In this document: positions 24,503 through 35,583 of the stretch, one piece after another
Layout of the letters: the number at the start of each line of letters is the position of its first letter
Numbering within the stretch: the first letter of the stretch is position 1
Origin: Chiua virens
Taxonomy: Eukaryota; Basidiomycota; Agaricomycetes; Boletales; Boletaceae
Direction of reading: 5' to 3'
DNA length: 64,000 nt
Assembly: GCA_019787685.1 (NCBI GenBank)
Contig: JAHNUO010000004.1
Coordinates: 1,612,001-1,676,000, forward strand
Translations under genes and position numbers: made by a program
The notes under the pieces: generated by a model
What the model was told of the DNA's origin: nothing
What the model saw: only the letters and a program-made list of their open reading frames with translations
Database searches by the model: none

Positions 24503-26023
24503 ATGAACCTACGCGATGCATTGTTACAAGGACTGGCAAACCTGCCAGGTACTCGCGAATTCCACATCCACGTCCTCGTATCGTCATCCAGAAAGCACTC
24601 CAACTTGTACCCATACGCAGCACCACGCCCCAAGACATATCTCCAGCAGATCCTCGTTCTTTTATCTGAACAGCCCAACCCAGACTCGCCGCGCGTTTTC
24701 GTGTCTGCCATCGAGGCATTCCTCTACCACATACCCTCCGCGTCCAGCGCCATTCTGTACGTCTCCAAAGTCGACTCGACGGGTCAGGCAAAATCCCCGT
24801 CGCCCACCCCGGCGCTCGTGCGTGCCCTGCTAAGCTACTACGTCGATCCGACCACCCGACCGCTCTCCGTCGCCCATCTGTGGGTGCACCTCTTCGCACG
24901 CGCCCAAAACCAATACCTCTTCCCCAATTCGGCAGAGTACCCGGGCAAACGTCCGCTAACGGACGTCAAACTGTGCGCGTGGTGGAAGCGCCAGCTCAGC
25001 ATGGTGGCCGAGGACGTGTCGGCACGTGCCGTCAGCGCGGGACACGCAATCCCTCGCATCCGATTGTTCTATCTCCTTCCAGGTCTTGGCGAGCTCGAGG
25101 CGTGTCACGCAATGGACCGCGTGTATGCGTCCACGTCGAGTCCATGCGCGGCGTCGGTGCCGTGGTCGTATGGGCATCCATATAGACAGACGGACGTGCC
25201 GCTGCCGTGTGTCCCGATCGGGAGCGAGGAGAAGCCTGCACACATTGGACATGTGATCCCGTGGTTTGATGATGACCCCAAGGCGCGGTTTTTGGACGAG
25301 ATCGCGTACACGACGGATGCAGAGGGGATCAAGTCTCCGGAGCGGAAGCGACCCCGCACTCATCGCACTGCCGCCAAGACGGAGGAAGAGGGGGAGAGCG
25401 GGAAGGAGGGTAGCGGTACGAAGATGGAACAGACGAGCAAGGCGCTGAAAAAGGTGTCGGTGGAGGAGTTTTGGGAGCGCATGTCATTTCGTCAGGAATG
25501 CATCGCGGGAGCCGTGACAGGATTCTTTGTCATGGCCACGTCATGGGCGATATCGACGCCACCAGGATCACGTAGCGAGCCATCGCCGCTGGCACCAGTG
25601 CCGGGACAGGTTTCTGCGCAGATGATGAAACGTGTGTTGACATCGTTGATGACTGGACACGAATTTCCAACAGTAGAAAGGGCGGTGTGGTCTACACGGG
25701 TTTTGGAAGAAGTCATTAAAGGACTATGTGACGGGCTCAAGATTGCCCAGGGCCCAGAGGATGGGCGACGAACGCCCGAACGAGAGACAGGTAGACTGGG
25801 ACCCCCTGAAACGCCACCACGGCAGATTAAACGCGCGATGGAGGACGTTTCACCGAACGCATTCCCGGAGCCAATCGCATCGCTTGAGACGTATAATTCG
25901 TACATATACGGAACGACTACGGTGAGTAACGCAGAGGTGCCACGTAAGGAGAGGGATGAGACGGAGGGGAAGACCGGAATTACAGTGCTGACGGCGCGAC
26001 GGAAGAAGAGGGGGAAGGTGTGA
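24503..26023 (+). CDS. RTT109: Histone acetyltransferase Rtt109
   Basis: Fungal-specific p300-like acetyltransferase that modifies newly made histone H3 (Lys56 and N-terminal lysines) with Vps75/Asf1. Single exon, 506 residues, similar to other basidiomycete members. Family blocks: LPGTREFHIHVLVSSSRKHS, YLQQILVLLSEQ, VFVSAIEAFLYHIPS, AILYVSKVDSTGQ, LVRALLSYYVDPTTRPLSVA and HLWVHLFARAQNQYLFPNS, then LCAWWKRQL. A basic, acidic-interrupted insert lies at about 275-315. A second conserved block (SVEEFWERMSFRQECIAGAV) follows, and a Lys/Arg-rich tail ends the protein (TARRKKRGKV). The start codon is 112 bp after the cullin-1 stop on the same strand. Confidence 0.93.
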   Translation: MNLRDALLQGLANLPGTREFHIHVLVSSSRKHSNLYPYAAPRPKTYLQQILVLLSEQPNPDSPRVFVSAIEAFLYHIPSASSAILYVSKVDSTGQAKSPSPTPALVRALLSYYVDPTTRPLSVAHLWVHLFARAQNQYLFPNSAEYPGKRPLTDVKLCAWWKRQLSMVAEDVSARAVSAGHAIPRIRLFYLLPGLGELEACHAMDRVYASTSSPCAASVPWSYGHPYRQTDVPLPCVPIGSEEKPAHIGHVIPWFDDDPKARFLDEIAYTTDAEGIKSPERKRPRTHRTAAKTEEEGESGKEGSGTKMEQTSKALKKVSVEEFWERMSFRQECIAGAVTGFFVMATSWAISTPPGSRSEPSPLAPVPGQVSAQMMKRVLTSLMTGHEFPTVERAVWSTRVLEEVIKGLCDGLKIAQGPEDGRRTPERETGRLGPPETPPRQIKRAMEDVSPNAFPEPIASLETYNSYIYGTTTVSNAEVPRKERDETEGKTGITVLTARRKKRGKV

Positions 26024-26256
26024 GATGGTCGAGACGTATGAGGTCATGCTGGACGTGGACGCGGTCATATTAATTGGAGTAGATTCCATTTTGTGGAAGA
26101 CGATAAGTACAGCATTATCAGGTAGCCATGAGGAGGATGCAGTGTGAGATAGAAATTTGTTTGTTACGAGAGACGATAATTGTCGCTGATTTTCGGTTCC
26201 GTTTCTTGATTCGTTTTTTCTCGTGTTTTCGGTTGATCTCTTTTCTTGTCTTGACC

Positions 26257-28249
26257 ATGTCCACCGCACAGTCTCTCCCCTCCTTTGCACAGGCATTCTC
26301 AAACTCGTCGCTCTCAGAGATAACTCACATCAGCAACGCGTTGCCACCAATCCAGTCCCGTCCCGCCCACTCTCCTTCCCTCTCCGCAAAGAAACGCCCC
26401 CGCGACGACCCTCACCGTACTTGCCAAGATGCGTGAGTTCACCGTTTCCTCCACCGTGCCTATTTTCGTGCCAAACGCGTTTCTCACCAGCCACAACGCT
26501 GATACCACTCGCCAATCACCAATCCTCGTCCGAATCAAGGAGGAGGACAGGGACGACGCTCAGCGCCCACCACAGTCCCCCCCACGCAACGACGATGTCT
26601 CCCAAGACGACTCCACCACACCTGCTCCCTTACCCTCGTCAAAAAAACGCCGTGTGACCGTCAGCGGCGCGCCCTCCTTGGAACAAGCCACCCCCGTCCC
26701 GATCTCTCCTGCTGTATCCTCCTTTCCCATCGCAGACGACGCTGTACCCCGTCCCATCCTCAAGCAACAGCCAAAATCCCTTGTCGACCAGCGCCGCGAA
26801 AGCATATCCGCCGCCTTGTCCGCAGCCACCCCAAGTCCCATGGTTTCTGGGAGTCTTCTCAGTAACTCGCCACCCCACGACCAGTTGTCAACCTCTGTCC
26901 TCGTCCGCATTGGCCGTATTAGTCCTAGCGCCGTATCTGTCGCCCGTTGCGCTGGTAACCCGGTTGCATCTGGCAGCCAGCTGACTACCTCCTCAGTTCG
27001 GCCTCTTACCCCGCCTCCGTTAATTGTCTCCGGTCCTGCTCTCACGTCATCTCAGACTACCGCCGAGCAGGCACCTAAACCACAGCAGGTTGCTGCGACC
27101 CATTCGTTACCTCCCCCTCCAATCAGCTTTGCACGTCGTCGTGCTGCCCAACCCGGCGGTCGCAAAAAGAAACCTGCTGATATCGTGATCAGTCCCTGTG
27201 GTCCCGGCACATCTGATCTACTCGCCCCAGTCATTCAGAGTGCTCCGCCGGTGGCTGATCCCGGCCGTTTCCCAATGGCAATTCCCCGTCTTCCGTTAGC
27301 GCTCAATAACGCTCAGCCGACCCGGAGGGTTGCCGGTAACGTCCCTCCGACCCCTACTCGGTTTAGCCTTCAGGGCACTGCGGCGCCATCAATCAGCTCG
27401 ACTGTGCGCTCAAATCATTCTCCTCCGAATCCTTCAGTTCCGATAGCCAATACCTTGGTCCCGCCGACGCCGGCTGCACTCCACCACCCTGGCTACACGG
27501 GCGACAAGTCCGCCTTTTTGGCCCCATTCGAGCGCTTTTATGATGCCCTTCAGGACTCGAAACAGCTCAAGAGTTGGCTATCGGATCAACTGTCAAAATC
27601 CAATTCACTGATCATGTCGCTCAAGCAGCAACAGGAAAAGATGGACGAGATCATGGAGGATTTGGTCGAGAAGCGCACACGCGCTATGCGGGAGGAGATC
27701 ACGATGCTCCGCCAACGTATGGAATCGCTTGAAGAAGCGCTTCTCGCCGTGCGTGCAGAAGGGTCTACGAGGGAACAGGACCCCGCAGGGTATGGATACC
27801 CACAGGGTAGCAAGTTTCATCAAAACGGGGTCCCTTCTGGTTCAGAGCCCACATCATCGTATCGATTTCCTGCCCCAGAGCAGCGCAGACCGGATACCAT
27901 CATCAAGGTCACGTCTTCAGAAAGAGAGCGGGAGCACCAAGCGTCTTTGTCGCCGCCCGTGGACACCACGCGTCGACTGTCCGTCTCGGCGGCGACCGCT
28001 CGCGCAGAAGCACCGCAAGGGCTGCATAGTTCCTTTGGGCTTGCTGGCCACAATCGAAGTTCATCAGGCTCTCAGGGTTCTGCGAAAAACGCGCCCCTTG
28101 TGAGGCCGCAAGTCCCTGAACGGACCAGCACGGCACGGCAAACGGACTCGCGGACCGCGCAGCGGCTGTTCTTTACCGGACCATATGGGAATAGCAATCC
28201 CCCTTCCGGTGAAGGAGCAACGACCTCGAGGAGCGGAGACAAGTCATGA
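26257..28249 (+). CDS. Coiled-coil protein of unknown function, probably nuclear
   Basis: I do not recognise the family. Exons 26257-26432 and 26491-28249, 644 residues. The N-terminus LPSFAQAFSNSSLSEI, followed by LPPI, is the kind of short motif seen in fungal transcription regulators. The middle (about 60-410) is disordered, Pro/Ser/Thr rich, with basic patches KKRPRDD, KKRRVTV and RRRAAQPGGRKKKP that could act as nuclear localisation signals. One conserved-looking block at about 420-460 (FLAPFERFYDALQDSKQLKS) runs into a coiled coil of about 60 residues (LIMSLKQQQEKMDEIMEDLV onward). The tail is again disordered. A chromatin- or transcription-linked role is inference only. Confidence 0.75.
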
Positions 28250-28846
28250 GAACGTTCTCATCGAGTTTCTTGACACGCCCACAGAACCTTCATTGGTCTT
28301 TTATAGATCCATTTTTGACGACTGGACACTTGCAGCTTGCCATTTACACATTCACTGACATCACCCTTTCAACAGAATAGCATTCTATCAAAAGACTCGC
28401 GGACTATGTATCTCTGATTTATGGCTCGTTTTCTTGTGTCGGCTACCTTCGTATTTCGCGCGGTTCGACCCCTAAGATTCACACATTCGTTTTTTTATAT
28501 TGAAACAGCAGGTTTTGTCTTGAATCTTTGTTATCTGTACTTATAAGAAGATGTACTATAGATTCGACCATATTTTGCAGGGTCCGGTGCTGGAGCCCAT
28601 CAGTTCATTAGTCGTAATGTCATCGCCGAGTGCTAGCTTACAACCGATTGAGAAGGATCGACGTGCGTGGCGCAGTGGTCGAAATGAACGCACGACCGAT
28701 CGCAAGTGCAACCATTTCCGCGACTGCGAAGGTTCAGCGATGCGTGCACCCTGAAGAAGGGTCAGCAGGGTTGCGTTTCTGTGATTAGGAACTACCTTGA
28801 GGCGATGTGAGGCAATGTTGTGGCGCTGTTTTCCTTTTTTTCAATC
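28250..28846. other. Intergenic region, no gene seen
   Basis: About 600 bp between the coiled-coil gene stop and MRPL20. It is AT-richer than the flanking genes, with only short frames; it presumably holds a 3' UTR and the MRPL20 promoter. Confidence 0.5.
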
Positions 28847-29383
28847 ATGCTCAAACCACGCTTTCCGTCCTTGTGCAGGTCTTACGCTACTCGTCGTCCA
28901 GAAAGACCACCCGCTCGTTTCCCTGACCCACTCCGAAACAGCCCCAATGCCATCGTCACCCAATTGGACCGCGACAAACTGACCTTCATCCACCGACCAC
29001 CCCCTTCCGCACCGTCCCCCTTTTCGACCACGCTCAACCCTGCCTCGCCTCTCTTGCGTCCACCATCCTCGTCATCGGATCCACTCCCACCCCTCCTCCG
29101 ACCCTCCGCGTACGCCCCCGACCCCGACCGACTCTCGAAAGAAGACATGGAAAAACTCAAATCCCTGAGACGGTCGAATCCAGACCTCTACAGCTGTACC
29201 AAGCTCGCAAAGATGTTTGGCTGCACGCCGAGTTTCGTGTCGCAGGTGGCCGCGTTGCCGAGGACATTGAGGAAGGCGTTTGCGCAGCGGCAGGCGGACA
29301 AGGTCGGCGCTGTCAAGGCGGGGTGGGGTGAGCGCAAGGCGACGCTCAGGGCCATCCGCGAGAAACGTCGTCAGTACTGGTAA
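28847..29383 (+). CDS. MRPL20: Mitochondrial ribosomal protein mL58 (MRPL20)
   Basis: Large-subunit protein of the fungal mitoribosome. Single exon, 178 residues. The leader MLKPRFPSLCRSYATRRPER is a clear mitochondrial presequence. A Pro/Ser-rich linker precedes the conserved block DRLSKEDMEKLKSLRRSNPD, then CTKLAKMFGCTPSFVSQVAAL, a helix-turn-helix-like element typical of this family, and the basic tail RAIREKRRQYW. The start is the first ATG giving a presequence; the frame is open further upstream without ATG. Confidence 0.88.
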   Translation: MLKPRFPSLCRSYATRRPERPPARFPDPLRNSPNAIVTQLDRDKLTFIHRPPPSAPSPFSTTLNPASPLLRPPSSSSDPLPPLLRPSAYAPDPDRLSKEDMEKLKSLRRSNPDLYSCTKLAKMFGCTPSFVSQVAALPRTLRKAFAQRQADKVGAVKAGWGERKATLRAIREKRRQYW

Positions 29384-29596
29384 ACAGGTTCGTTCTCATC
29401 ACGCGGTCCTGGTACGGCTGCTGACGATCCGGTGCAGACGGGAGATCGTTGTGGGTGATATTGATAGACGGACATGGGGAGAACCGGAGGGCCGAGTAGC
29501 TATCACCCGTGTTCATTTTTGGTCGACATATAACTCGTCTTTTTCCGCTTGACCGACTTTTCCCTTGAGCGTTCTCTCTTGCATTCGTACTTTCAT

Positions 29597-31901
29597 ATGG
29601 CGTTTCGCTTAGCAACTCATAAGGCCTGTCGTATACCGTCCTCCCTCGCGTTTCATACCATGTCTGTCACCAGGTTCCCCCCCCATTTTTACAATACAGA
29701 TCACCGCCAGCGGTGTCTGGAGCAGTTGCGCTCAAAGTCGGCCTCGCTCGAAAAGTACATCTATCTGAACGGCCTCAAAGGTCGTGACTCGAACCTCTTT
29801 TATGACATTCTCCTTGGAAACATGGCAGTACGTCTGAGAGACCCTGTCGACTCGTCCCCATTAACGCCCTCTCCTCGCTAGGAAATGATACCCGTATTGT
29901 ACACACCCACAGTAAGTAGCGCATCGTAGTGGTGCTCGTGTGACGTCCCTCAGTAGTTACGCAAGGTCGGCGAAGCGTGCGTCCAGTATTCCCACATCTG
30001 GCGCCGCCCAGAGGGATTGTACGTCTCGATCCAAGACAAGGGTCACATTCGGGACATCCTCACAGCGTGGCCCAACGCGCACGACGCCCGTATTGCCGTC
30101 GTGACGGATGGTGCGTCGGTCGATCATTATCGTCGTGCATGGGTTGATCCTCGTGGACAGGCTCACGGATCCTGGGCCTTGGCGATCTCGGTGCGAATGG
30201 GTTGCCCATCAGCGTTGGAAAGTTGTACGTCGATTCGTCGTTCGTGTGAGGCAAACTTGATATGGTGTGTAGGGACCTGTATATCGTCGGTGCGGGCGTC
30301 AAGCCTACGTCAACCGTACGTCGGTTCGTTCCAACCGTGTACCAGGGTTGACGACATGTGTTCAGATCCCCATTTGTCTCGATCTCGGAACGAATACCCA
30401 GCGATACCTCGACGATCCGCTCTATATTGGCGTTCGTCGTCTCAGACCGACAGGTAAAGAGGTAAGCCCGGTCGGACACGGGGGACGGGACGGTTCTGAA
30501 CACAGGGCAACAGATGGACGAGTTCATGGACGAGTTCATGCAAGCGATGCAAGACGTGTTCCCGAAATTAGCTCGTCCAATTCGAAGGATTTCTCTACCG
30601 ACAACGCGTTTAGGTATCTCGATCGGTACCGTCAGTCAATACCGCGTGTTCAACGACGACGTCGGTGTCCCTTGTTTTTTCGAGATGCACGTGTGCGGTT
30701 GTTGATGTATTGTGAAATCCACAGATTCAGGGCACGGGGTCCGTGGTCTTGTCAGGGCTTCATTAATGCAGCGCGTCTCTCCTCGACTGCCTCGGGCAGG
30801 CAGTTGTCGGATCACAGGTTGTTGTTCTTTGGCGCGGGTTCTGCTGGGATTGGTGTTGCGAAACAGTTGCTGTCGTTTTTCACTCGCCTGGGCATGAGCC
30901 CTGAAGAGGCCAAGTCACGGATATATGTAAGCCTGGTCGTGACCCAAGGTGGAGTCGTGCTGAAGCATGACCGTGCTAGACTATTGACTCCAAGGGGTTG
31001 ATCACAGCTGACCGCAGAGGCCTCCAGGAACACAAAAAATGTACGTCGCTCTGTTCTATATGCATACACGAGGGCTCTGACGACGCGTTGGCCAGTCTTT
31101 GCACGTACAGGACTATGACGGTCCCCAGCTCACCAACTTGGTGGACATCATCAACCACGTCAAGCCGACGGCTTTGCTCGGTTTGAGTACGCTCAAGGTG
31201 GGCAAAAGTCGCATGCAGGTCGACGTCGACCAAGCTCACTTCACTTTAGAACGCGTTCACCGAGGACGTTGTCAAGGCCATGTCCGCGCTCAACGCACGT
31301 CCCATCATCCTTCCCCTCTCCAACCCGGTTCACCTCTGCGAACTCGACTACCAAGATGCAATCGCGTGGTGAGTCGCTCTATCGGTCCCTCCACACCCTC
31401 TTTGAGCTCGCCTCGTTCTAGGACCAACGGCAAGGTCATCTATGCGTCTGGTAGCCCTTACCAACCCGTGACGTACGACGGAGTAAGATACGAGCCTGGA
31501 CAAGGTAACAACATGTACATCTTCCCCGGTATCGGACTCGGCGCGATCCTCTGCAAAACACGCCACGTCTCGGACGCCATGGTCGAACAAGCAGCCGTCG
31601 CTCTCGCCTCGTCCTTGGACGCCGACGAGCATGCGGCAGGATTGGTCTATCCTCGTCTCGCGCGGATCCGCGATCTCAGCGCCCACGTCGCGCTGGCGGT
31701 GATGCGGCAAGCACAAACGGAGGTGCGTGGGCCATGTGATGGGGTGCATGTGGTGGTTGACATGGCGATTTTGTACCCTGCTAGGGATTGGATACGAACC
31801 GATATCTCCGCACTCTCTCCGATGAGGACTTGCTTGAGCTGATTCGCGATAAAATGTGGCAACCGCCGACGATGGAGCTCGCGTCTATTTCCCGCCTCTA
31901 G
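29597..31901 (+). CDS. Malic enzyme, five +1 frame breaks
   Basis: Oxidative decarboxylation of malate to pyruvate, probably mitochondrial (leader MAFRLATHKACRIPSSLAFH). Exons 29597-29827, 29882-29911, 29966-30110, 30161-30224, 30273-30315, 30366-30461, 30514-30660, 30725-30926, 30980-31040, 31096-31197, 31250-31368, 31422-31722, 31785-31901. Motifs: EMIPVLYTPTVGEACVQYSH, TDGSRILGLGDLGANGLPIS, VGAGVKP, CLDLGTNTQRYLDDPLYIG, VFNDDIQGTGSVVLS, LFFGAGSAGIGVAKQLL and NNMYIFPGIGLGAI. Extra bases at about 30571, 30587, 30633, 30755-30757 and 31107 break the frame; removing them restores continuous homology. The N-terminus is shorter than usual before SASLEKYIYLNGL. NAD versus NADP use is not resolved. 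Confidence 0.93.
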
Positions 31902-32078
31902 CGACAGCCCATGAGAGGATTCGCACGCTGAGGTGGTGAAGACGAAGAGACAATGGGCTCCTGAAACAAACTGGGTAATCAATGTCATCGTGGTTTTAGA
32001 ATAAGTTTGGTGTTGGTATAAAATAACTGGGACTGTATCTAAACAATCGACAAGAGTATGTAACATGAACGATGCTTT

Positions 32079-33806
32079 TCAAATGTCAATCGCCGTGTCT
32101 AGCGAGCGTGGCCAGTCATCGTCGGGTTCTTCTTTCCAGATGGCGACGCTGAATCGGTGGTTGACGCCTTTGAGGGCAGGCACACACGCGAGACTGCCGC
32201 AGCCACCCGTGTAGGGCATCGGGATCAGATAAAAGACCTCCTTGACGCGGGAATGGAGGAGCGCCATGGCACACATGAGACAGGGCTCGTGCGTCACGAA
32301 GAGGGTCAGACCCGTCAACAGGTACTGCGCGCCGTTTCCCGCAGGCGGATCCTCGGATCGCTGTGTACGGTCATCAGCCACCTGGCGGATGACGTCGAGC
32401 ACGGCGTGCCGGAGCGGATGATTCGTCGATCGTCGGGTGTCATACCCGAAAAAGGGGCGCGTGCGCTGTGCGTCGTGTGCAGTAGGGCACCGGGACGTGT
32501 GCGACGACGGGGAGCTGGCGTCGCGTGAGTAGATCCGGACGGATCGGGAAGGGGACGGACCTCTGCAGATGCTGATCGCACTGCCTCAGCGTGTGCGTGT
32601 TTGAGATGGTGTATGGCCTCGGATGCCCAGCGGACTTTGGCCCGCGTCCATGGTTCGAGTTCCCATTTTCGTTTTGGGGCGAAGACGGTCGGCCAGAAGG
32701 TGTTTTTGAGGGAGAGGGAGGTCGGGGTGCGGGCGGGGTGGCATGGAACGGGGAGTTGGTAGGGTGGGTCGAGTGGGGGCGAGGGTGGGAGAGATGGTGG
32801 GGCGGACGAGGTATCGAGGAGGAGGGTGTGAAAGGGCCTTGTCTCCGGATGCGTTTGAGATGCGATAGATCGTCCTTGTCGAGACCCTGCCTGTTTGAGC
32901 CATCTGAGAAGGGTGCGTTACAACTGGGACGGGAAGAGCGTGAGGATGGGTACCTCAGCATGGTTGCAATGTGTGTTTGGTCGGGTATGTCTACGACCCA
33001 TGCCTGGACTATTCAGACGGTGAGTATAGATCATGGTGGGTATGGGATTTTGGTCATATACCGAGTTCAATGTCCTGCAGTCGTTCTTCCTCTTTTTCGA
33101 GGACGAGTTTCTTCCATGTGAATGGGAGTTCGGCTTCTTCTACGATATCGTCCATGTCGTTGTGTTGATCTACCAACGTGTTCGAGAGACGGTCGCCCAC
33201 GCTTTCTTGGATGTTGGCCAGGCCGCCCGAGGGACCAGGTTCGACGGGATCCGAAACCTTACGCGATGAGCTGTCAACGGGGTCGAACCGGAGTTGGTGG
33301 CTATAGCATATGCACAATTCCTCGTTGGGCTGGATCGCACGCGTAGACGTGTACACGATGCGTTTGCCTGCAGTATCTACTGAAAAAGAGATGTTTGGGT
33401 TCTCTGCGTGATTGAACAACGAGCCTATGTGTCGCGTGGTGGCGCGACCATCGATCAGCGTTCAATAGTCTCGAGAGATGATCGAGCAGGAGGTAGGACG
33501 AACCGAGGCCCAAGGCAAGCACCATCTGACCATCTTTCCAGTCAAATGTGTAGTGATCACGCAGGGTATGTTTTCCGTGGGCATCATGTTCTTGTTTGCC
33601 GAAGAGAAGTGGCATGGGGCTGATTTCGACCACGGTTTGAGGTGGAATGGCTTGAGCAGCTGGTGTTTATGATCAGGTCGTGCAGGGTGAACTATGAACG
33701 GTTGTATACCGAATACCCCACGTCCTTTGCTGTTGAGATAGCATTGGGCTGGGTTCAAGGCCAAGCTCTGACTTGGATCTGTGGCCGTAAATGGCAAGTC
33801 AGTCAT
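32079..33806 (-). CDS. TAD3: SET-domain and Tad3 tRNA adenosine deaminase encoded as one gene
   Basis: Exons (minus) 33710-33806, 33504-33659, 33062-33424, 32954-33008, 32079-32890. The first part is a SET domain: KGRGVFAAQAIPPQTVVEIS, DHYTFDWKDG, LGSLFNHAENPNISFSVDT and AIQPNEELCICYSHQLRFDP. After an acidic linker (ELPFTWKKLVLEKEEERLQD) the frame is spliced into VQAWVVDIPDQTHIATMLR and LSHLKRIRR, the start of Tad3. The deaminase domain ends with FVTHEPCLMCAMALLHSRVK and YTGGCGSLACVPALKGVNHR, with the pseudo-catalytic change typical of the Tad3 subunit (no HAE). Tad2/Tad3 makes inosine-34 in tRNA. Exon 5 needs three frame corrections (about 32832, 32535, 32481). The intron 33009-33061 join that links the halves is the key call. 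Confidence 0.8.
33781..33801. repeat. 21-bp direct repeat, copy 1
   Basis: Exact copy of 35563-35583 (begins GTGGCCGTAAATGG). It lies inside the first coding exon of the SET-Tad3 gene, 5 bp from its start codon. Confidence 0.8.
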
Positions 33807-33936
33807 GTCGTCGGAGTACACTGTATTCCTTCCAGTCAAACCAGTTACGGATAAAAGCAAGCAACCATGAATGCCACTTTCTATCTCAAGTTGAATTTTT
33901 CCTCTCTGTCGACTCTTGAGAAGTCATCTTCCAGTG

Positions 33937-34900
33937 CCATGGCTGACCTTGCAGAAGTTCTCCTCCAAAACGCCACACAGACGCCAGCTCAATGGTCGAT
34001 ACGAGTGGAGGAGAACCTTCAGGACTACAGAGTCATTGCTGCAAGTTACATCCAGAAACAAAAACACGTTGGGAAACTACACGAGGAGTATATGTTGATT
34101 TTTGCTCAGTCTCAGCTGCCTGGGCGACCCCCTGTTTCTATTAGAGTGGAGAGGAGGGTGATAGGAGGGGGGATCTTAGCGAGCACAGGGTGGCGGGGGC
34201 AATCATCAAACAGTGTGACTTATCTAGGTCAGGATGCCCATGTTGAAGCTAGCCATCGTCTGGTGTATGGGTTGACATGGAACCCTCTGGGTGATCATGG
34301 TCCTCCCCTCAGGCACATCTCACGCATCATACACCTTGTTGACGAACTCCTTCCCCACCGCAACCTTCTACAAACTTCTTGTTATGCATTTCCACAGGCA
34401 GTCTTTGAAGCAATCCACCTCTTCACAGACAGGTCAAGTCCAAGTTGAGCCTCCAAACCAATTCTTCATCCGCCGCTCGTATTCTTTCTTCCTGCACACC
34501 ATCAGTCTCCAGGATGTGGGAACAACAGTTGAATCCATCAAACGGCTTCATGATGCTCACACTGTCGTATGTTTCAAATTTTTTTTTCTGCATTAATACT
34601 AGATTATTTACTCAGCCAACAGAACCTTTAGGACCTCTTGCTGCTGGGACTGGCATCCATCATTCCCATGTGTCCTGTACCCCCAAGTCTTTACCTTACA
34701 ATATGTTTCCCCCCATTTGTCACTACTATGTGGATCCTTGTTTCAACAGCACACCTTATGATAGGCCATATCTATTTCACACCTTTCCATCATCCAAGTT
34801 ATGCTCGGCATTCGACAGAGTTTGTCAAGCCTATGAGCATTTAAATTTCTCAATAGCAGCTTCATTAGTCTTGTATTTTTGGGTCTAAACATTGATATGC
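33937..34900 (+). CDS. Hypothetical gene, borders uncertain
   Basis: Not recognised. The frame from ATG 33937 reads MADLAEVLLQNATQTPAQWS, then VEENLQDYRVIAASYIQKQK and SQLPGRPPVSIRVERR, which has normal protein composition. Further stretches read GQVQVEPPNQFFIRRSYSFF with LHTISLQDVGTTVESIKRL (34430-34570) and a hydrophobic segment (34640-34840) that could hold two membrane helices. The pieces lie in different frames and would need two to four introns that I could not fix. It may be a real spliced gene or cargo of an inserted element. Confidence 0.35.
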
Positions 34901-35016
34901 GCATGTATTACAGGCTGGTTCAAGCACAAGTTTGATTGATTACCTTGTTTACAAGGTCACTGGGGGGGGACAATGGTGGCTGTGCAAAACTGCAGCCATG
35001 CGATATTCGGCCAGTA

Positions 35017-35543
35017 CTATCATTGTACCGGTAATGCAAAATTGGACCAGAAGTGCAAAGATTAGAGCTCCGACGGTAGTGGGAAGACGCGTCTGGTGGT
35101 AGAAGGACTTGGCCGGATAGTGCCATTGTTTCCCATCACTTTGGTTTCCTCGCCTATTCAACTCCGCTTGAAATTGTCACACTTTGGACGGCGGGAAAGG
35201 ATTCGTAGGATGCCTATAGATTCACATCCATCGACCCAACGTGCTCGGAAAATTGTATTTACAACGATGATATTATAAAGTATCTATGAGGAATTTTTGT
35301 TATTTTTTGGAGCTGAATACAGTGATGCCCTGGCCATTCTTTGCTACAAAAGGTGGTATGGAGGGATAAATATGAAGCCGAGCATCGATACCGCAACTTT
35401 CATTACCCCCCAAAAATACAGGATCCATGGGACATGCTAGGGCTGTCTACTTGTACTACTCCGAGTCTCTTCTCTTTGTTGTGTTGTGGACAGGAATTGA
35501 TTTTGCACTTCTACTCCATTTTGCATAACCGGTACAATGATAG
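35017..35543. mobile_element. MITE-like element, about 48-bp terminal inverted repeats, TA-flanked
   Basis: The left end begins CTATCATTGTACCGGTAATG at 35017; the reverse complement of the right end begins CTATCATTGTACCGGTTATG at 35543. The arms stay alike for about 48 bp (one early mismatch, a 1-nt gap and a few late mismatches, including a shared AGAAGTGCAAA). Both ends are flanked by TA (35015-35016 and 35544-35545), the target duplication of Tc1/mariner/pogo-type elements (family knowledge). Length is 527 bp and no transposase is encoded, so this is a non-autonomous element. Confidence 0.7.
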
Positions 35544-35562
35544 TATGTCTAGTTTCACTGTA

Positions 35563-35583
35563 GTGGCCGTAAATGGCAAGTCA
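35563..35583. repeat. 21-bp direct repeat, copy 2
   Basis: Exact copy of 33781-33801, 1,782 bp away in the same orientation and 58 bp before the ALG7 start codon. Confidence 0.8.

Noticed and set aside
32315..32581. Separate small gene encoding an Arg/Pro-rich protein on the minus strand
   Set aside because: It is the Tad3 linker region read in a shifted frame next to two single-base breaks.
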